A stretch of 64,000 nt of DNA from Bradyrhizobium sp. AZCC 1610 (GTDB taxonomy: Bacteria > Pseudomonadota > Alphaproteobacteria > Rhizobiales > Xanthobacteraceae): assembly GCF_036924515.1 (NCBI RefSeq), contig NZ_JAZHRR010000001.1, positions 2,327,001-2,391,000 of the forward strand, in the 5' to 3' direction. The position numbers and the translations under genes are program-made. Below the pieces are notes generated by a model. It saw nothing but the letters and a program-made list of their open reading frames with translations, had not been told where the DNA came from and searched no databases. Of this stretch, positions 45,897 through 55,008 are shown in pieces. The first letter of the stretch is position 1, and the number at the start of each line of letters is the position of its first letter.

Positions 45897-46724
45897 ATGG
45901 CCAAGAAAAAGCGCGAAGAGGCACATGGCGGTCACGGCTGGTTCGTGACGTTCGCCGATCTGATGGCGCTGCTGCTGGCATTCTTCGTGATGCTGGTCGC
46001 GTTTTCCAGTCAGGATAAGGACAAGCTGAAAATCGTTGCCGGCTCGATGCGCGAAGCGTTCGGCGTGCAGACCGAATCCCGATATTCTGGAATCGTCGAA
46101 TCCGACGGCCTGCCGACGCGCCCGAAGCTGAAAAATGTCGAGCATATTTCGCCCGAGGATTCCTCCAATACCCCGACGCCTGACGAGAAGGACCGTCAGC
46201 GCGAAACCGGCGCCCGCTTGAAGGTCGATCGCGAGTTCGCGCTCGCCTCGGCCTCATTGCGCCAGGCGCTGCAGGACATGCCGGAACTGACCGAAATGTC
46301 CAAGCACATCATGTTTGAGGAAACCAAAGAGGGTCTCAATCTCGAAATCGTCGACCAGGATGGCCGCTCGATGTTCGCCGACGGCTCCAAGGTCCCCTTC
46401 GACCGCACCCGCCGGCTGATCCAGAAACTGGCCGTGCCGTTGAAGGCGACGCCGCTGCGGGTCAGAATTGTCGGCCACACCTCGGCCGGTTTCGTGCCGG
46501 CGCGCAGCGAATATGGCCCGTTCGATCTGTCGGCGGACCGCGCCAACGTCGTGCGCCAGATCCTCGAACGCGAGGGGCTGCCGGCATCCCACATCTACGC
46601 CGTCGGCGGCAGGGCCGACAGCCAGCCATTGTTTCCCGATGATCCGACATTGTCGGCAAACCGCCGCGTCACCATCACATTGATGCGCGAAAATCCGCCG
46701 CTTCCACCCAACCTGAAGCCGTAA
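45897..46724 (+). CDS. motB: Flagellar motor stator protein MotB (OmpA-type)
   Basis: 275 residues. Single helix with the ion-carrying Asp21 ([25 protein letters not shown]), plug/linker region, and an OmpA-like peptidoglycan-binding domain (about 150-265): [61 protein letters not shown] at 45897 starts MAKKKREE. Anchors the stator to the cell wall. Confidence 0.9.
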   Translation: MAKKKREEAHGGHGWFVTFADLMALLLAFFVMLVAFSSQDKDKLKIVAGSMREAFGVQTESRYSGIVESDGLPTRPKLKNVEHISPEDSSNTPTPDEKDRQRETGARLKVDREFALASASLRQALQDMPELTEMSKHIMFEETKEGLNLEIVDQDGRSMFADGSKVPFDRTRRLIQKLAVPLKATPLRVRIVGHTSAGFVPARSEYGPFDLSADRANVVRQILEREGLPASHIYAVGGRADSQPLFPDDPTLSANRRVTITLMRENPPLPPNLKP

Positions 46725-46882
46725 GACGCCGGAACTACCATAATACCACTCCGCCATTTCGATCCGCTTTGCGTGCGCTCCGCATCGCATGCGGTGCTAT
46801 GCTTGCCCGACGATTGACAGGCAGCGCGGAAGCGTCGATAGCCGCCCGGATCAATTCAACGACGAGAACGTTCCTCTCCATC

Positions 46883-48787
46883 ATGGCTGTCAGCGTCACA
46901 TCTACCGAAGCCCATGAGGGGCACGGGCAGGCCACCTCAGGCTTTTGGGCCCTGACGCTGGGGAGCATCGGCGTCGTGTTCGGCGATATCGGCACCTCGC
47001 CGCTGTATGCGTTTCGCGAGGCCGTCACCCACGCGGCGGAGGGCCAGCCGGTATCACGCATCATCGTGCTCGGTGTGCTCTCGCTGATCCTGTGGTCGCT
47101 CTTCATCGTCGTGACGGCCAAATATGTGCTGCTGCTGTTGCGCGCCGACAACAACGGCGAGGGCGGTACGCTTTCCCTGATGGCGCTGGGGCAACGGGCG
47201 TTGGGCCGCCGGAGCTGGCCTCTGCTGGCGCTCGGCGTCGTCGGCGCCTCGATGTTCATCGGCGATTCCATGATTACGCCGGCGATTTCGGTGTTGTCGG
47301 CGGTCGAAGGTCTCAAGCTCGTCACGCCCGCGCTCGAACATTACGTGGTGCCGCTGACGATCTTCATTCTCGTCGTGCTGTTCTCGGTGCAGAGCAGTGG
47401 CACCGCGCGCGTCGCCTCGCTGTTCGGGCCGGTCATGGTGGTCTGGTTCGCAACGCTGACGATTTTGGGCCTGATCCACATCAGCGACGATCCTACGGTG
47501 CTCTACGCGATCAATCCCTGGTACGCGATCCAGTTCATGCTTTCGCACGGCACTATCGGACTGGTGACAATGGGTTTGGTGTTTCTGGCCGTGACCGGCG
47601 GCGAGGCGCTTTATGCGGACCTCGGCCATTTCGGACGCAAGCCGATCCAGACCGGCTGGTTCTATTTCGTGATGCCAGCGCTCTTGATCAATTACTTCGG
47701 GCAAGGCGCGCTGGTGTTGGCCGACCCGGCGGCGATCCAAAATCCGTTTTACCGGTTGGTTCCTGAAATCCTGCTGTTGCCGATGGTCGTGCTGGCGACC
47801 GCCGCGACCGTGATCGCGAGCCAGGCGGTGATAACCGGCGCTTTTTCGCTGATCCGCCAGGCGGTGCAGCTCGGCCTCCTGCCACGGTTCGAGGTGCGCT
47901 ATACCTCGGAGACGCATGCCGGCCAGATCTACCTGCCGCGCGTCAACCGGCTGCTGCTGATCGGTGTCGTGCTGCTGGTGCTGCTGTTCCGCACCTCGAG
48001 CGGTCTGGCTTCGGCCTACGGCATCGCCGTCTCCACGACCATGGTGGTCGACGGCATCATGGGCTTTGTGGTGATCTGGAAATTGTGGAACTGGCGCGCA
48101 GCGACGGCGGCGGCCGTAATCCTGCCCCTCGTCGTCGTCGACATGAGCTTCTTCGCCGCAAATTTGCTGAAGCTGCTCGAAGGCGCCTGGGTGCCGCTGC
48201 TGTTCGGCGTCGCCGTGGCGGTGATGATCTGGACCTGGCGGCGGGGTGCCGCGATCCTGACCGCGAAGACGCGGCGCATCGAGGTGCCGCTGGCGGACCT
48301 GATCAAGAGCCTGGAAAAGCGGCCGCCCCACATCGTCAAGGGCACGGCGGTGTTTCTGACCTCCGATCCGAGCTTCGTGCCGACCGCGATGATGCATAAC
48401 CTCAAGCACAACAAGGTGCTGCACGAACACAATGTGATCCTGACCATCGAAACCGCCCAGACGCCGCGGGTCGATCCGTCCGAGCGCGTCAAGATGGAAA
48501 CCATCAGCGAGAAGTTCTCCACGGTGCGGCTGCGGTTTGGCTTCATGGAATCGCCGAACGTGCCCAAGGCGCTGGTGATCGCGCGCAAGCTCGGCTGGCA
48601 GTTCGACATCATGGCAACCTCGTTCTTCGTGTCGCGGCGGTCGCTCAAGCCGTCGGCGCAGTCGGGCATGCCGCTGTGGCAGGATCATTTGTTCATCGCG
48701 ATGAGCCGGTCGGCGAACGACGCCACCGACTACTTCGAGATCCCCACGGGGCGGGTGGTGGAAGTTGGAACTCAAGTAACCATCTGA
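46883..48787 (+). CDS. kup: Kup potassium uptake transporter, first copy
   Basis: 634 residues from ATG 46883. Twelve helices, starting with [25 protein letters not shown]; also [40 protein letters not shown] and the hydrophilic C-terminal domain [40 protein letters not shown]+/K+ symporter of the inner membrane. The start is uncertain: frames open back to 46769 (ATG at 46799), and no strong ribosome site precedes 46883, which is chosen by length match to the second copy. Confidence 0.92.
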   Translation: MAVSVTSTEAHEGHGQATSGFWALTLGSIGVVFGDIGTSPLYAFREAVTHAAEGQPVSRIIVLGVLSLILWSLFIVVTAKYVLLLLRADNNGEGGTLSLMALGQRALGRRSWPLLALGVVGASMFIGDSMITPAISVLSAVEGLKLVTPALEHYVVPLTIFILVVLFSVQSSGTARVASLFGPVMVVWFATLTILGLIHISDDPTVLYAINPWYAIQFMLSHGTIGLVTMGLVFLAVTGGEALYADLGHFGRKPIQTGWFYFVMPALLINYFGQGALVLADPAAIQNPFYRLVPEILLLPMVVLATAATVIASQAVITGAFSLIRQAVQLGLLPRFEVRYTSETHAGQIYLPRVNRLLLIGVVLLVLLFRTSSGLASAYGIAVSTTMVVDGIMGFVVIWKLWNWRAATAAAVILPLVVVDMSFFAANLLKLLEGAWVPLLFGVAVAVMIWTWRRGAAILTAKTRRIEVPLADLIKSLEKRPPHIVKGTAVFLTSDPSFVPTAMMHNLKHNKVLHEHNVILTIETAQTPRVDPSERVKMETISEKFSTVRLRFGFMESPNVPKALVIARKLGWQFDIMATSFFVSRRSLKPSAQSGMPLWQDHLFIAMSRSANDATDYFEIPTGRVVEVGTQVTI

Positions 48788-48942
48788 TATTTATAAGAAA
48801 AAATTCTCCGGAAAGCTTCCGTCATCCATGCTTTTGGCGCATACCGGAGGCCTGAATTCCGGCTAACCTGTGCGGGCACGCCGGGAGTATAGGGCAGCCC
48901 TCCTGCATTTGTGCAGTGCGGTAAACCACCGAGGCCCCTCTC

Positions 48943-50868
48943 ATGTCAGTCCAGTTTGCGATCCCCGCGGCGGAAACGCCCGCGGCCAACGGTCATGGTG
49001 AAACGCATTCCACCGCCGGCTTCAAGGCCCTGATGCTCGGCAGCATCGGCGTCGTCTATGGCGACATCGGCACCAGCCCGCTGTACGCATTGCGCGAAGC
49101 CATCGTCGCGGCCAGCGGGCACGCGGGCACTGCCAATCCGCAAGCGGTGCTGGGCGTGCTGTCGCTGATCCTGTGGGCGCTGGTCGTCGTGGTGACGATG
49201 AAATATGTGCTGATCCTGCTGCGCGCCGACAACAACGGCGAGGGCGGAACGCTGGCGCTGATGGCGCTGGCGCAACGTGCGGTCGGCAAGGGCGGCGGTG
49301 CGATCGTGCTGCTCGGCATCATATCTGGTGCGCTGTTCTACGGCGACGCAGTCCTGACACCGGCGCTATCGGTATTGTCGGCTATCGAGGGCATCAAGCT
49401 CGTCACAGTGACCTTTGAACACTATGTCGTGCCGCTGACATTGGTCATTCTGGTTGCTCTGTTTGCGGTCCAGTCCCACGGCACCGCGCGCGTTGCCGCA
49501 TTCTTCGGACCGATCATGTGCGTCTGGTTCGCCGTCATCGCGATCGCGGCCGTGCCGCAGATCGCGCGCCACCCCGAAGTGCTGTCGGCGTTCAACCCGC
49601 TCCACGCCGTCTCCTTCATGCTCCATCACGGCATGATCGGCTTCATCACGCTGGGCGCAGTGTTTCTCGCCGTCACCGGCGCCGAGGCGCTCTACGCCGA
49701 CCTCGGCCATTTCGGCAAGCGGCCGATCCAGACCGCATGGCTGTTCATCGTGCTGCCGTCGCTGGCGATAAACTATCTGGGGCAGGGCGCGCTGCTGATT
49801 GCCGATCCCAAGGCGATCGAGAACCCGTTCTTCCTGATGTTCCCGGACTGGGCGCTGATCCCGATGGTGGCGCTGGCGACGGCGGCGACCGTGATCGCGA
49901 GCCAGGCCGTCATCACCGGCGCCTATTCGCTGACGCGAACGGCGATCCAGCTCGGCCTGATGCCGCGATTCGAAATTCGTCATACATCGGAAGCCCATTC
50001 CGGCCAGATCTACATTCCCCGCATCAACATGCTGCTGTTCGTTGCGGTGATGCTGCTGGTGGTCCTGTTCCGCTCGTCGAGCGCGCTGGCCGCGGCCTAC
50101 GGAATCTCCGTGACCGGGACCATGGTGGTCACGGCCATGATGGGCTTCGTCGTGATCTGGCGGGTCTGGAAATGGTCGCCGATCGCGGCCGCAGCCCTGA
50201 TCGCGCCGTTTTTGTTCCTCGACATCACCTTCCTCGCGGCCAATCTGCTGAAGGTGTTCGAGGGCGGCTGGGTGCCGCTGGCGCTGGGCGGCGTCGTGAT
50301 GCTCCTGATGTACACGTGGCGGCGCGGCAGCCGGCTGCTGTTCGAGAAATCGCGCAAGCTGGAATTCCCGCTGGCCGAGCTGGTGGCGATGCTGGAGAAG
50401 CGCCCGCCGCAGCGGGTGCCCGGCACCGCCGTGTTCCTCACCAGCGATCCCGAATGCGCACCGACGGCGCTGATGCACAGCCTGAAGCACTACAAGGTGC
50501 TGCACGAGAAGAACGTCATCCTCACCATCGAGACTGCGCCGACGCCGCGGATCGACGATGCCGAGCGGGTGCGGATGGAGCAGCTCAGCGAGACCTTCTC
50601 CAAGGTCACGCTGCGGTTCGGTTTCATGGAATCGCCCAATGTGCCGAAGACGCTGGCGATCGCCCGCAAGCTCGGCTGGCAGTTCGACATCATGTCGACG
50701 TCGTTCTTCCTGTCCCGCCGTGCGCTCAAGCCGGCCGCGCATTCGGGCATGCCGCGCTGGCAGGACCTGCTGTTCATCCGCCTCAGCCAGTCCGCCAACG
50801 ACGCCACGGACTATTTCCAGATCCCGACCGGGCGGGTGGTGGAAGTGGGAACGCAGGTCACGATCTAG
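48943..50868 (+). CDS. kup: Kup potassium uptake transporter, second copy
   Basis: 641 residues. Same blocks as the preceding gene: [70 protein letters not shown], and C-terminal [35 protein letters not shown]...[11 protein letters not shown], ending [22 protein letters not shown] like its twin. GAGG precedes the ATG. Tandem duplicate with 155 bases between; divergence is spread along the protein, so the duplication is old. Confidence 0.93.
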   Translation: MSVQFAIPAAETPAANGHGETHSTAGFKALMLGSIGVVYGDIGTSPLYALREAIVAASGHAGTANPQAVLGVLSLILWALVVVVTMKYVLILLRADNNGEGGTLALMALAQRAVGKGGGAIVLLGIISGALFYGDAVLTPALSVLSAIEGIKLVTVTFEHYVVPLTLVILVALFAVQSHGTARVAAFFGPIMCVWFAVIAIAAVPQIARHPEVLSAFNPLHAVSFMLHHGMIGFITLGAVFLAVTGAEALYADLGHFGKRPIQTAWLFIVLPSLAINYLGQGALLIADPKAIENPFFLMFPDWALIPMVALATAATVIASQAVITGAYSLTRTAIQLGLMPRFEIRHTSEAHSGQIYIPRINMLLFVAVMLLVVLFRSSSALAAAYGISVTGTMVVTAMMGFVVIWRVWKWSPIAAAALIAPFLFLDITFLAANLLKVFEGGWVPLALGGVVMLLMYTWRRGSRLLFEKSRKLEFPLAELVAMLEKRPPQRVPGTAVFLTSDPECAPTALMHSLKHYKVLHEKNVILTIETAPTPRIDDAERVRMEQLSETFSKVTLRFGFMESPNVPKTLAIARKLGWQFDIMSTSFFLSRRALKPAAHSGMPRWQDLLFIRLSQSANDATDYFQIPTGRVVEVGTQVTI

Positions 50869-51078
50869 GGGCGTGAACTCAGCCACGAACGAGTTTTGCA
50901 ATGAGTTCGCAATTTCATTCGCACGGGACGCGCGGAAAGAACGTTTCAGGGAATAGCGGCGGCCCCCTGTGAGCAAAGACGTCAAAGGCAAATTGGCGCT
51001 GCCATAAAAGGAAAAACGGGAGGAACATCTGCCCTGACGGGCTCTTTCCTTTCTCGGGGCAATCAGGAGGAGGCTACC

Positions 51079-51945
51079 ATGAGGACACCTCAGCTCTCCG
51101 CATTGGTGTTTGCTCTGCTTACCTTCAATGCCGTCGCCGCGGAACCTCAGAAGCTGTGGGAGGCGAGTGGCTTCAAGCAGCCCGAGTCGGTGGTCTTTGA
51201 CCGAGCCGCGGGGGCCATTTATGTGTCGAACGTCAACGGCGATGCGATGAAAAAGGATGGCAACGGCTTCATTTCAAAGCTCGCGCCGGATGGAAAGGTC
51301 GTGACAATTGAGTGGGTCAAGGGGCTCGACAGTCCGACCGGACTCGCGCTTTCCAACGGCAAGCTGTACGCCGCAGACGTGGATCGGATTGCGGAAATCG
51401 ACCTCGCCAAGGGCGAAATTATCAACCGATACGAGGCACCCGGATCCAAATTCTTGAACGACCTCGCGGCTGACAAGAGGGGACGGGTTTACGTCTCCGA
51501 TATGGTGACAAACAGCATTTGGGTGCTCGACGGCGGCAAGCTGTCTCTCTTGATGCAGGATGACGCGCTCGACAACCCGAACGGGCTTTTCGTCGAGGAC
51601 GGTAGGCTTGTGGTCGCGTCGTGGGGCAAGATGGCCCCGGACTTCTCGACCAAGGTACCTGGCCACATGAAGGCGATCGATCTCGCAACGAAGAAAGTGT
51701 CTGCTCTCGGTGACCCGACACCAGTCGGCAATTTCGATGGCGTCGAGCCCGATGGCAAGGGCGGCTATCTTGTCACCGACTGGGTAAGCGGCGGCCTGTT
51801 CCGCGTCGCGAACAATGGAAAGCCGACGCGCCTCCTTCCGCTCACGAAGGGGAGCGCCGATCTCGGCGTGGGGCCGGACGGTACCGTCATGATCCCGATG
51901 ATGATGGACGGCACTGTTGTGGCTTACAGGATCGACCCACGCTGA
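51079..51945 (+). CDS. Exported SMP-30/NHL-type beta-propeller protein
   Basis: 288 residues. Signal peptide (MRTPQLSALVFALLTFNAVAA), then repeated blades: PESVVFDRAAGAIYVSNVNGD, SPTGLALSNGKLYAADVDRIAEIDL, FLNDLAADKRGRVYVSDMVTNSIWVLDGGKL, NPNGLFVEDGRLVVASWG, GNFDGVEPDGKGGYLVTDWVSGGLFRV. SMP-30/gluconolactonase-like fold; catalytic metal ligands (Glu, Asn, Asp) may be present but substrate is unknown. AGGAGGAGG precedes the ATG. Codon choice is less GC-extreme than neighbours. Confidence 0.8.
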   Translation: MRTPQLSALVFALLTFNAVAAEPQKLWEASGFKQPESVVFDRAAGAIYVSNVNGDAMKKDGNGFISKLAPDGKVVTIEWVKGLDSPTGLALSNGKLYAADVDRIAEIDLAKGEIINRYEAPGSKFLNDLAADKRGRVYVSDMVTNSIWVLDGGKLSLLMQDDALDNPNGLFVEDGRLVVASWGKMAPDFSTKVPGHMKAIDLATKKVSALGDPTPVGNFDGVEPDGKGGYLVTDWVSGGLFRVANNGKPTRLLPLTKGSADLGVGPDGTVMIPMMMDGTVVAYRIDPR

Positions 51946-52272
51946 AAGGATTGCGCCTGAGCAGCGTAGGCACGTGCGCCCGCGAGAGGGAACCGTACTG
52001 GATCTTCGTCCTTGAGGATGCAATCGACGTAGGCGGCCCTGGCATGGCGTTGTCCAGTCGTGTGCGAGGTGTGCCGCTCCGCACGCATCGAGCATCGGGA
52101 GCTAGGTCCATGAAAGCCGAGCAAGTCCTTAGCCAAGGAGCGATCGGTACAGGTCCAGATATCGATCGGCCATCCGGTCTACCGTAAAACGCTCGGACAC
52201 CGCTGCTCGGCATGCGGCACGATCAATACGTTGGCTTCAAATGAATGAAAGAGGCCGCCAATTGAGGCGGCC
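51946..52272. other. Gene-poor stretch holding a glycosyltransferase remnant
   Basis: No complete gene. The only interpretable signals are the minus-strand tail of a group 4 glycosyltransferase (52129-52236) and the hairpin that ends the following minus-strand small gene. Confidence 0.45.
52129..52236 (-). pseudogene. C-terminal fragment of a GT4 glycosyltransferase
   Basis: The minus strand encodes SQRIDRAACRAAVSERF, then TVDRMADRYLDLYRSLLG and stop (TAA at 52129-52131). Family 4 glycosyltransferases typically end in a helix of this pattern (CR..V..RF...RM...Y..LYR.L). The frame is closed by TGA at 52237-52239, so only about 35 residues remain. Read as a relic of a lost surface-polysaccharide gene. 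Confidence 0.5.
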
Positions 52273-52273
52273 T
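52252..52273 (-). terminator. Terminator of the 66-residue protein gene
   Basis: Perfect AGGCCGCC/GGCGGCCT stem that begins at the stop codon; on the minus strand it is followed by a T-rich tract. A similar stop-plus-arm sequence (TGAGGCGGCCTTACT on the plus strand) recurs at 52840-52854 beside the next small gene. Confidence 0.7.
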
Positions 52274-52473
52274 TACTGCGGCGCTTGCAGGCCGGGAGAC
52301 GAAAGCCACGCATTCACCTGCGAAGCAGTTACAGCCTGGCGAGCTTTTCTGATCCTGGCGTCGCGCAACGGACCCGGCGGGAGTTCATTCGCCTCGTCAT
52401 TGAGGCGCACGGCCTCCGGCGTTAGACGGTCTTGTAACGGTGCTTTGGGTTGGTTGCGCTGGATGAGGGGCAT
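52273..52473 (-). CDS. Conserved-type small hydrophilic protein
   Basis: 66 residues: MPLIQRNQPKAPLQDRL, then TPEAVRLNDEANELPPGP, LRDARIRKARQAVTAS and QVNAWLSSPGLQAPQ. Basic, helical centre, no signal or membrane segment. GGAGAG lies seven bases before the ATG and a terminator follows directly, giving it a complete transcription unit. I believe similar short proteins are common in Bradyrhizobium, but function is unknown. Confidence 0.7.
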   Translation of the reverse strand: MPLIQRNQPKAPLQDRLTPEAVRLNDEANELPPGPLRDARIRKARQAVTASQVNAWLSSPGLQAPQ

Positions 52474-52850
52474 AGTGGCTCTCCGAAACGGGCGGGAGCA
52501 CAATACTCTCAGTCACCGATGGAAGCCGAAGACGGGACGGTGATGGAACCAGTAGATTCCCATTATTTTCGGTTGCCAACTTAAGAAACTTTAACTCTCC
52601 GAACCCTTGTCCAGAACGAATTAGGACACTGCCCGCAGCTCAGGACAATTTCGAGTCAAATCCCCGACGACCGGTGCCGGCCGAAATGGGCCATTCGCTG
52701 GATCAAAGCAGGTCACCAATGCAAACAGCGCCCCCAAGCCGAATAATGCTTGGTGGCGCTGTGTTGAAATCCGGACAGTGCAATCCCCCGGCAATTATCT
52801 GTCTACGGAGGCGCAATAAGGTTCAACGGCCAGCGGCAACTGAGGCGGCC
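52474..52850. other. Gene-poor stretch
   Basis: No supportable gene in 377 bases. Contains the upstream region of the 66-residue protein gene (AT-rich near 52555-52600, a likely promoter zone) and, at 52840-52854, a second copy of the terminator-arm sequence. Confidence 0.4.
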
Positions 52851-52964
52851 TTACTTGTCGGTCTCCCGGAGCTTCTGCTCAAGTTCCGCGATCTTATGTT
52901 GTCGCAGGAAGGCAACAGCTTCATTGTTTCTTGGGCGGAACAGAACATCTGACTCCACACGCAT
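52851..52964 (-). CDS. Possible 37-residue peptide
   Basis: MRVESDVLFRPRNNEAVAF and LRQHKIAELEQKLRETDK, ending in an amphipathic helix with heptad spacing. In-frame codons upstream (FDPPTPGFKRLIQAG) also look protein-like, so it may be the tail of a somewhat longer or truncated gene; a TAA closes the frame sixteen codons upstream. GCCGGG is the only ribosome-site candidate. Shares its 3' flank sequence with the gene at 52273. Confidence 0.4.
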   Translation of the reverse strand: MRVESDVLFRPRNNEAVAFLRQHKIAELEQKLRETDK

Positions 52965-53150
52965 CCCGGCTTGGATCAGTCTCTTGAAGCCGGGGGTCGG
53001 CGGATCGAAGTTTTACCCGGCTGGCCGCAGGGCGCGAATGCCCGCGGCATTTCATGTGCGACTGTGGGACTGTGCTCGGAAAGCCCAGGCTGAAGCCTTG
53101 AGTGGCAGAGATATTCCGATGCGATGCTGACATTGTGAGGAGTAGCGCAA

Positions 53151-53723
53151 ATGAGTTTCATCCGCGCGAACGACCATCCCAATCCCGATAGTCCGGAAGA
53201 CCCGCTGTACTACGCACCGCGCTCGGTGCGCAGCATGGCGAACCCACGATCCAACGCGACACCGCGGACGAGATCGGACCATTTGCCTCCCACTCCCCCT
53301 TTGTCTCGTTTTGATGAGATGCGCGAGGAAGCCTTCGCCAAGTCCAGCCGTCCGTTGGAGTCACAATTCATTTACGAACGCCGTCGACCACGCGGATTGC
53401 TCGCCACCGCGGGCGCAATTGCCGCGGCAATCGGTGTCACTGTGATCTTGGCGCTCGTTCTGTTTAACGCGCTTCCAAGGTCAAAAAGTGATCCCTCGGA
53501 ACTCGCCGTTTCCATTTCGACTCCTGCATCGGCTACGCCGGCCCAAGTGATTTCCGAAGACTCCCAGGCACTGCTCCAAGGATTCAAGCAATTTCAAAAG
53601 ACGCAGGAAGGCCAAAACCCGGAACATGCTGTTTCTGGATCCGCCTCCGTTGGTACGGCTAAAGAGGGACCCGAAAAATCCCAAGCTCTGCTTGAAAAAT
53701 TCATTCAGTGGCAGCAGAAATAG
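53151..53723 (+). CDS. Single-span membrane protein, unknown function
   Basis: 190 residues. Long Pro/Arg-rich cytoplasmic N-terminus (1-78: FDEMREEAFAKSSRPLESQFIYERRRPRG), one transmembrane helix (about 82-104: LLATAGAIAAAIGVTVILALVLFNAL), and a Ser/Gln-rich outer part containing two related short helices, SQALLQGFKQFQKTQ and SQALLEKFIQWQQK, which look like an internal repeat. GAGGAG precedes the ATG. Convergent with xoxJ. Confidence 0.7.
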   Translation: MSFIRANDHPNPDSPEDPLYYAPRSVRSMANPRSNATPRTRSDHLPPTPPLSRFDEMREEAFAKSSRPLESQFIYERRRPRGLLATAGAIAAAIGVTVILALVLFNALPRSKSDPSELAVSISTPASATPAQVISEDSQALLQGFKQFQKTQEGQNPEHAVSGSASVGTAKEGPEKSQALLEKFIQWQQK

Positions 53724-53734
53724 CGTTCCACCTC

Positions 53735-54532
53735 TCATTGCGGAGGTCGCAGTTCGATGCCGTAGCGGGCATAGATCCGCGCGATGGTGCCATCGGCGAG
53801 CAGGGCCTCGATCGCCGTATCGACGCGCGCTCGCAGCTTGTCGTCGGGGCCAAGTAGCCCAGCCGCAATATTCCAGTTCAAATCCTGGTCGTTGTCGAAC
53901 GCCGGAATAAGGCGCAACGGTTTGTCGGCATGCTGCAGATTGAACCAGCCGACCGTCATCGGTGTGACGGCGGCTGCCTCGATTTCGCGATTGGTCAACG
54001 CTGCAACAATATCGTCCTCGAACACGAACGGAGACGTGGCGGTGCCGGCCTTGGCGAGCGTCATGGAGACCAGCGAGCCGACCGGTACCCCGACCCGCTG
54101 ATCGGAACCGAGACTTGCCAGTGACGACGCCGGCGAATCGCCGCGCACTGCGAGTACGACGCCGCTGCGATGGTAGGGACGCGAAATCCGCACACCGCCC
54201 GCGGGCGGCGTATCCTTGCGGGCGATGACGTCGAGCACGAGGTCGCAATCGGCGCGGCGATACTGGATCGCACTGACCACCCACTCCCGCGTGAGCTTGA
54301 CGCCGAGTTGCTCGGCGATTTTCTCGCCGAGTTCGATCTGAAATCCCGGGACCGGTCCGGCCTTGCTTGCAAACGGCAGCGCGTTGGGGCTGGCGCAAAG
54401 CGTCAACGCGCCGCGCTCGATGACGGTTTCCAGCGAGCGGGCATCCGCCGGCGCGTTCCAGAGCATCAGCAGCGAGAGGCTTGCCGCGTATCGGGCGCGG
54501 CGATATCGCGCCGCGGAGAACGCTCTAGTCAT
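53735..54532 (-). CDS. xoxJ: XoxJ/MoxJ-like periplasmic protein of quinoprotein dehydrogenase cluster
   Basis: 265 residues. Signal peptide (ARYAASLSLLMLWNAPADA), then a type II periplasmic-binding fold: LETVIERGALTLCASPNALPFASKAGPVPGFQIELGEKIAEQLGVKL, DCDLVLDVIARKDT, SRPYHRSGVVLAVRG, PVGSLVSMTLAKAG. Matches the quinoprotein-dehydrogenase-associated binding proteins (TIGR03871-like), thought to help mature the PQQ enzyme rather than import. Start overlaps the cytochrome stop by eight bases, with GAGGG in the cytochrome's last codons, so the two are coupled. Confidence 0.85.
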   Translation of the reverse strand: MTRAFSAARYRRARYAASLSLLMLWNAPADARSLETVIERGALTLCASPNALPFASKAGPVPGFQIELGEKIAEQLGVKLTREWVVSAIQYRRADCDLVLDVIARKDTPPAGGVRISRPYHRSGVVLAVRGDSPASSLASLGSDQRVGVPVGSLVSMTLAKAGTATSPFVFEDDIVAALTNREIEAAAVTPMTVGWFNLQHADKPLRLIPAFDNDQDLNWNIAAGLLGPDDKLRARVDTAIEALLADGTIARIYARYGIELRPPQ

Positions 54533-54884
54533 CGAGCCCTCGAATGTAGGCCAGGATCGCGATGATCTGGCCGTCACTGAACACCGACCCATACGCGGGC
54601 ATGGCGCCCGTCTTGCCCTTCTTGATACGCTCGATGATGTATTCGTCGCTGCGCTCGGACTTCGACAGCTTCGGACCTCTGCCCGCATGACGGCCGCCGT
54701 CCTGGTGGCAAAAGCCGCAGGTGGTAGCGAACATTTTCCCGCCTTCGATGTCGTCCGGCGAGGCTTCGGCTTGCGGCAGCGGATTTGCCGCGCCCGCTGG
54801 GGTGGATTGTTGTGCAAACGAGGCGTTTGGCAGCCATGGCCAGATGATGGCCAGGGAAGCAACGATTACAAACGGTATTCGCAT
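54525..54884 (-). CDS. xoxG: XoxG-like periplasmic cytochrome c
   Basis: 119 residues. Signal peptide (MRIPFVIVASLAIIWPWLPNASFA), Pro/Ala linker, class I cytochrome c with haem site CGFCH (Cys56, Cys59, His60) and likely axial Met in GKTGAMPAYGSVFSDGQI. The AYIRGLDD end is usual for cytochromes linked to PQQ alcohol dehydrogenases. Takes electrons from the dehydrogenase and passes them to a terminal oxidase. ATG at 54884 begins the signal peptide. Confidence 0.85.
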   Translation of the reverse strand: MRIPFVIVASLAIIWPWLPNASFAQQSTPAGAANPLPQAEASPDDIEGGKMFATTCGFCHQDGGRHAGRGPKLSKSERSDEYIIERIKKGKTGAMPAYGSVFSDGQIIAILAYIRGLDD

Positions 54885-54910
54885 TCCGGCATCCGCATTC
54901 ACCGCGACGT

Positions 54911-54976
54911 GTTGACCGCAAGAGCGGCAACGGTTGACCGCAAGGGCGGCAACGTATGGACCGGCAAGGGCGGCAG
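54911..54976. repeat. 22-bp tandem repeat between dehydrogenase and cytochrome genes
   Basis: Units 54911-54932 and 54933-54954 differ at one base; a third unit (54955-54976) is degenerate. Core GACCGCAAGGGCGGCAACG. Fills most of the gap between the xoxF-like stop and the cytochrome start. Confidence 0.85.
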
Positions 54977-55008
54977 GGAGAGATCGATCCCCGCCGCCAA
55001 CGCCATCG

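Noticed and set aside
47054..48775. 573-codon frame opposite the first kup gene
   Set aside because: Shadow; His/Gln/Arg-rich low-information sequence. The same holds for 49366-50991 opposite the second kup gene.
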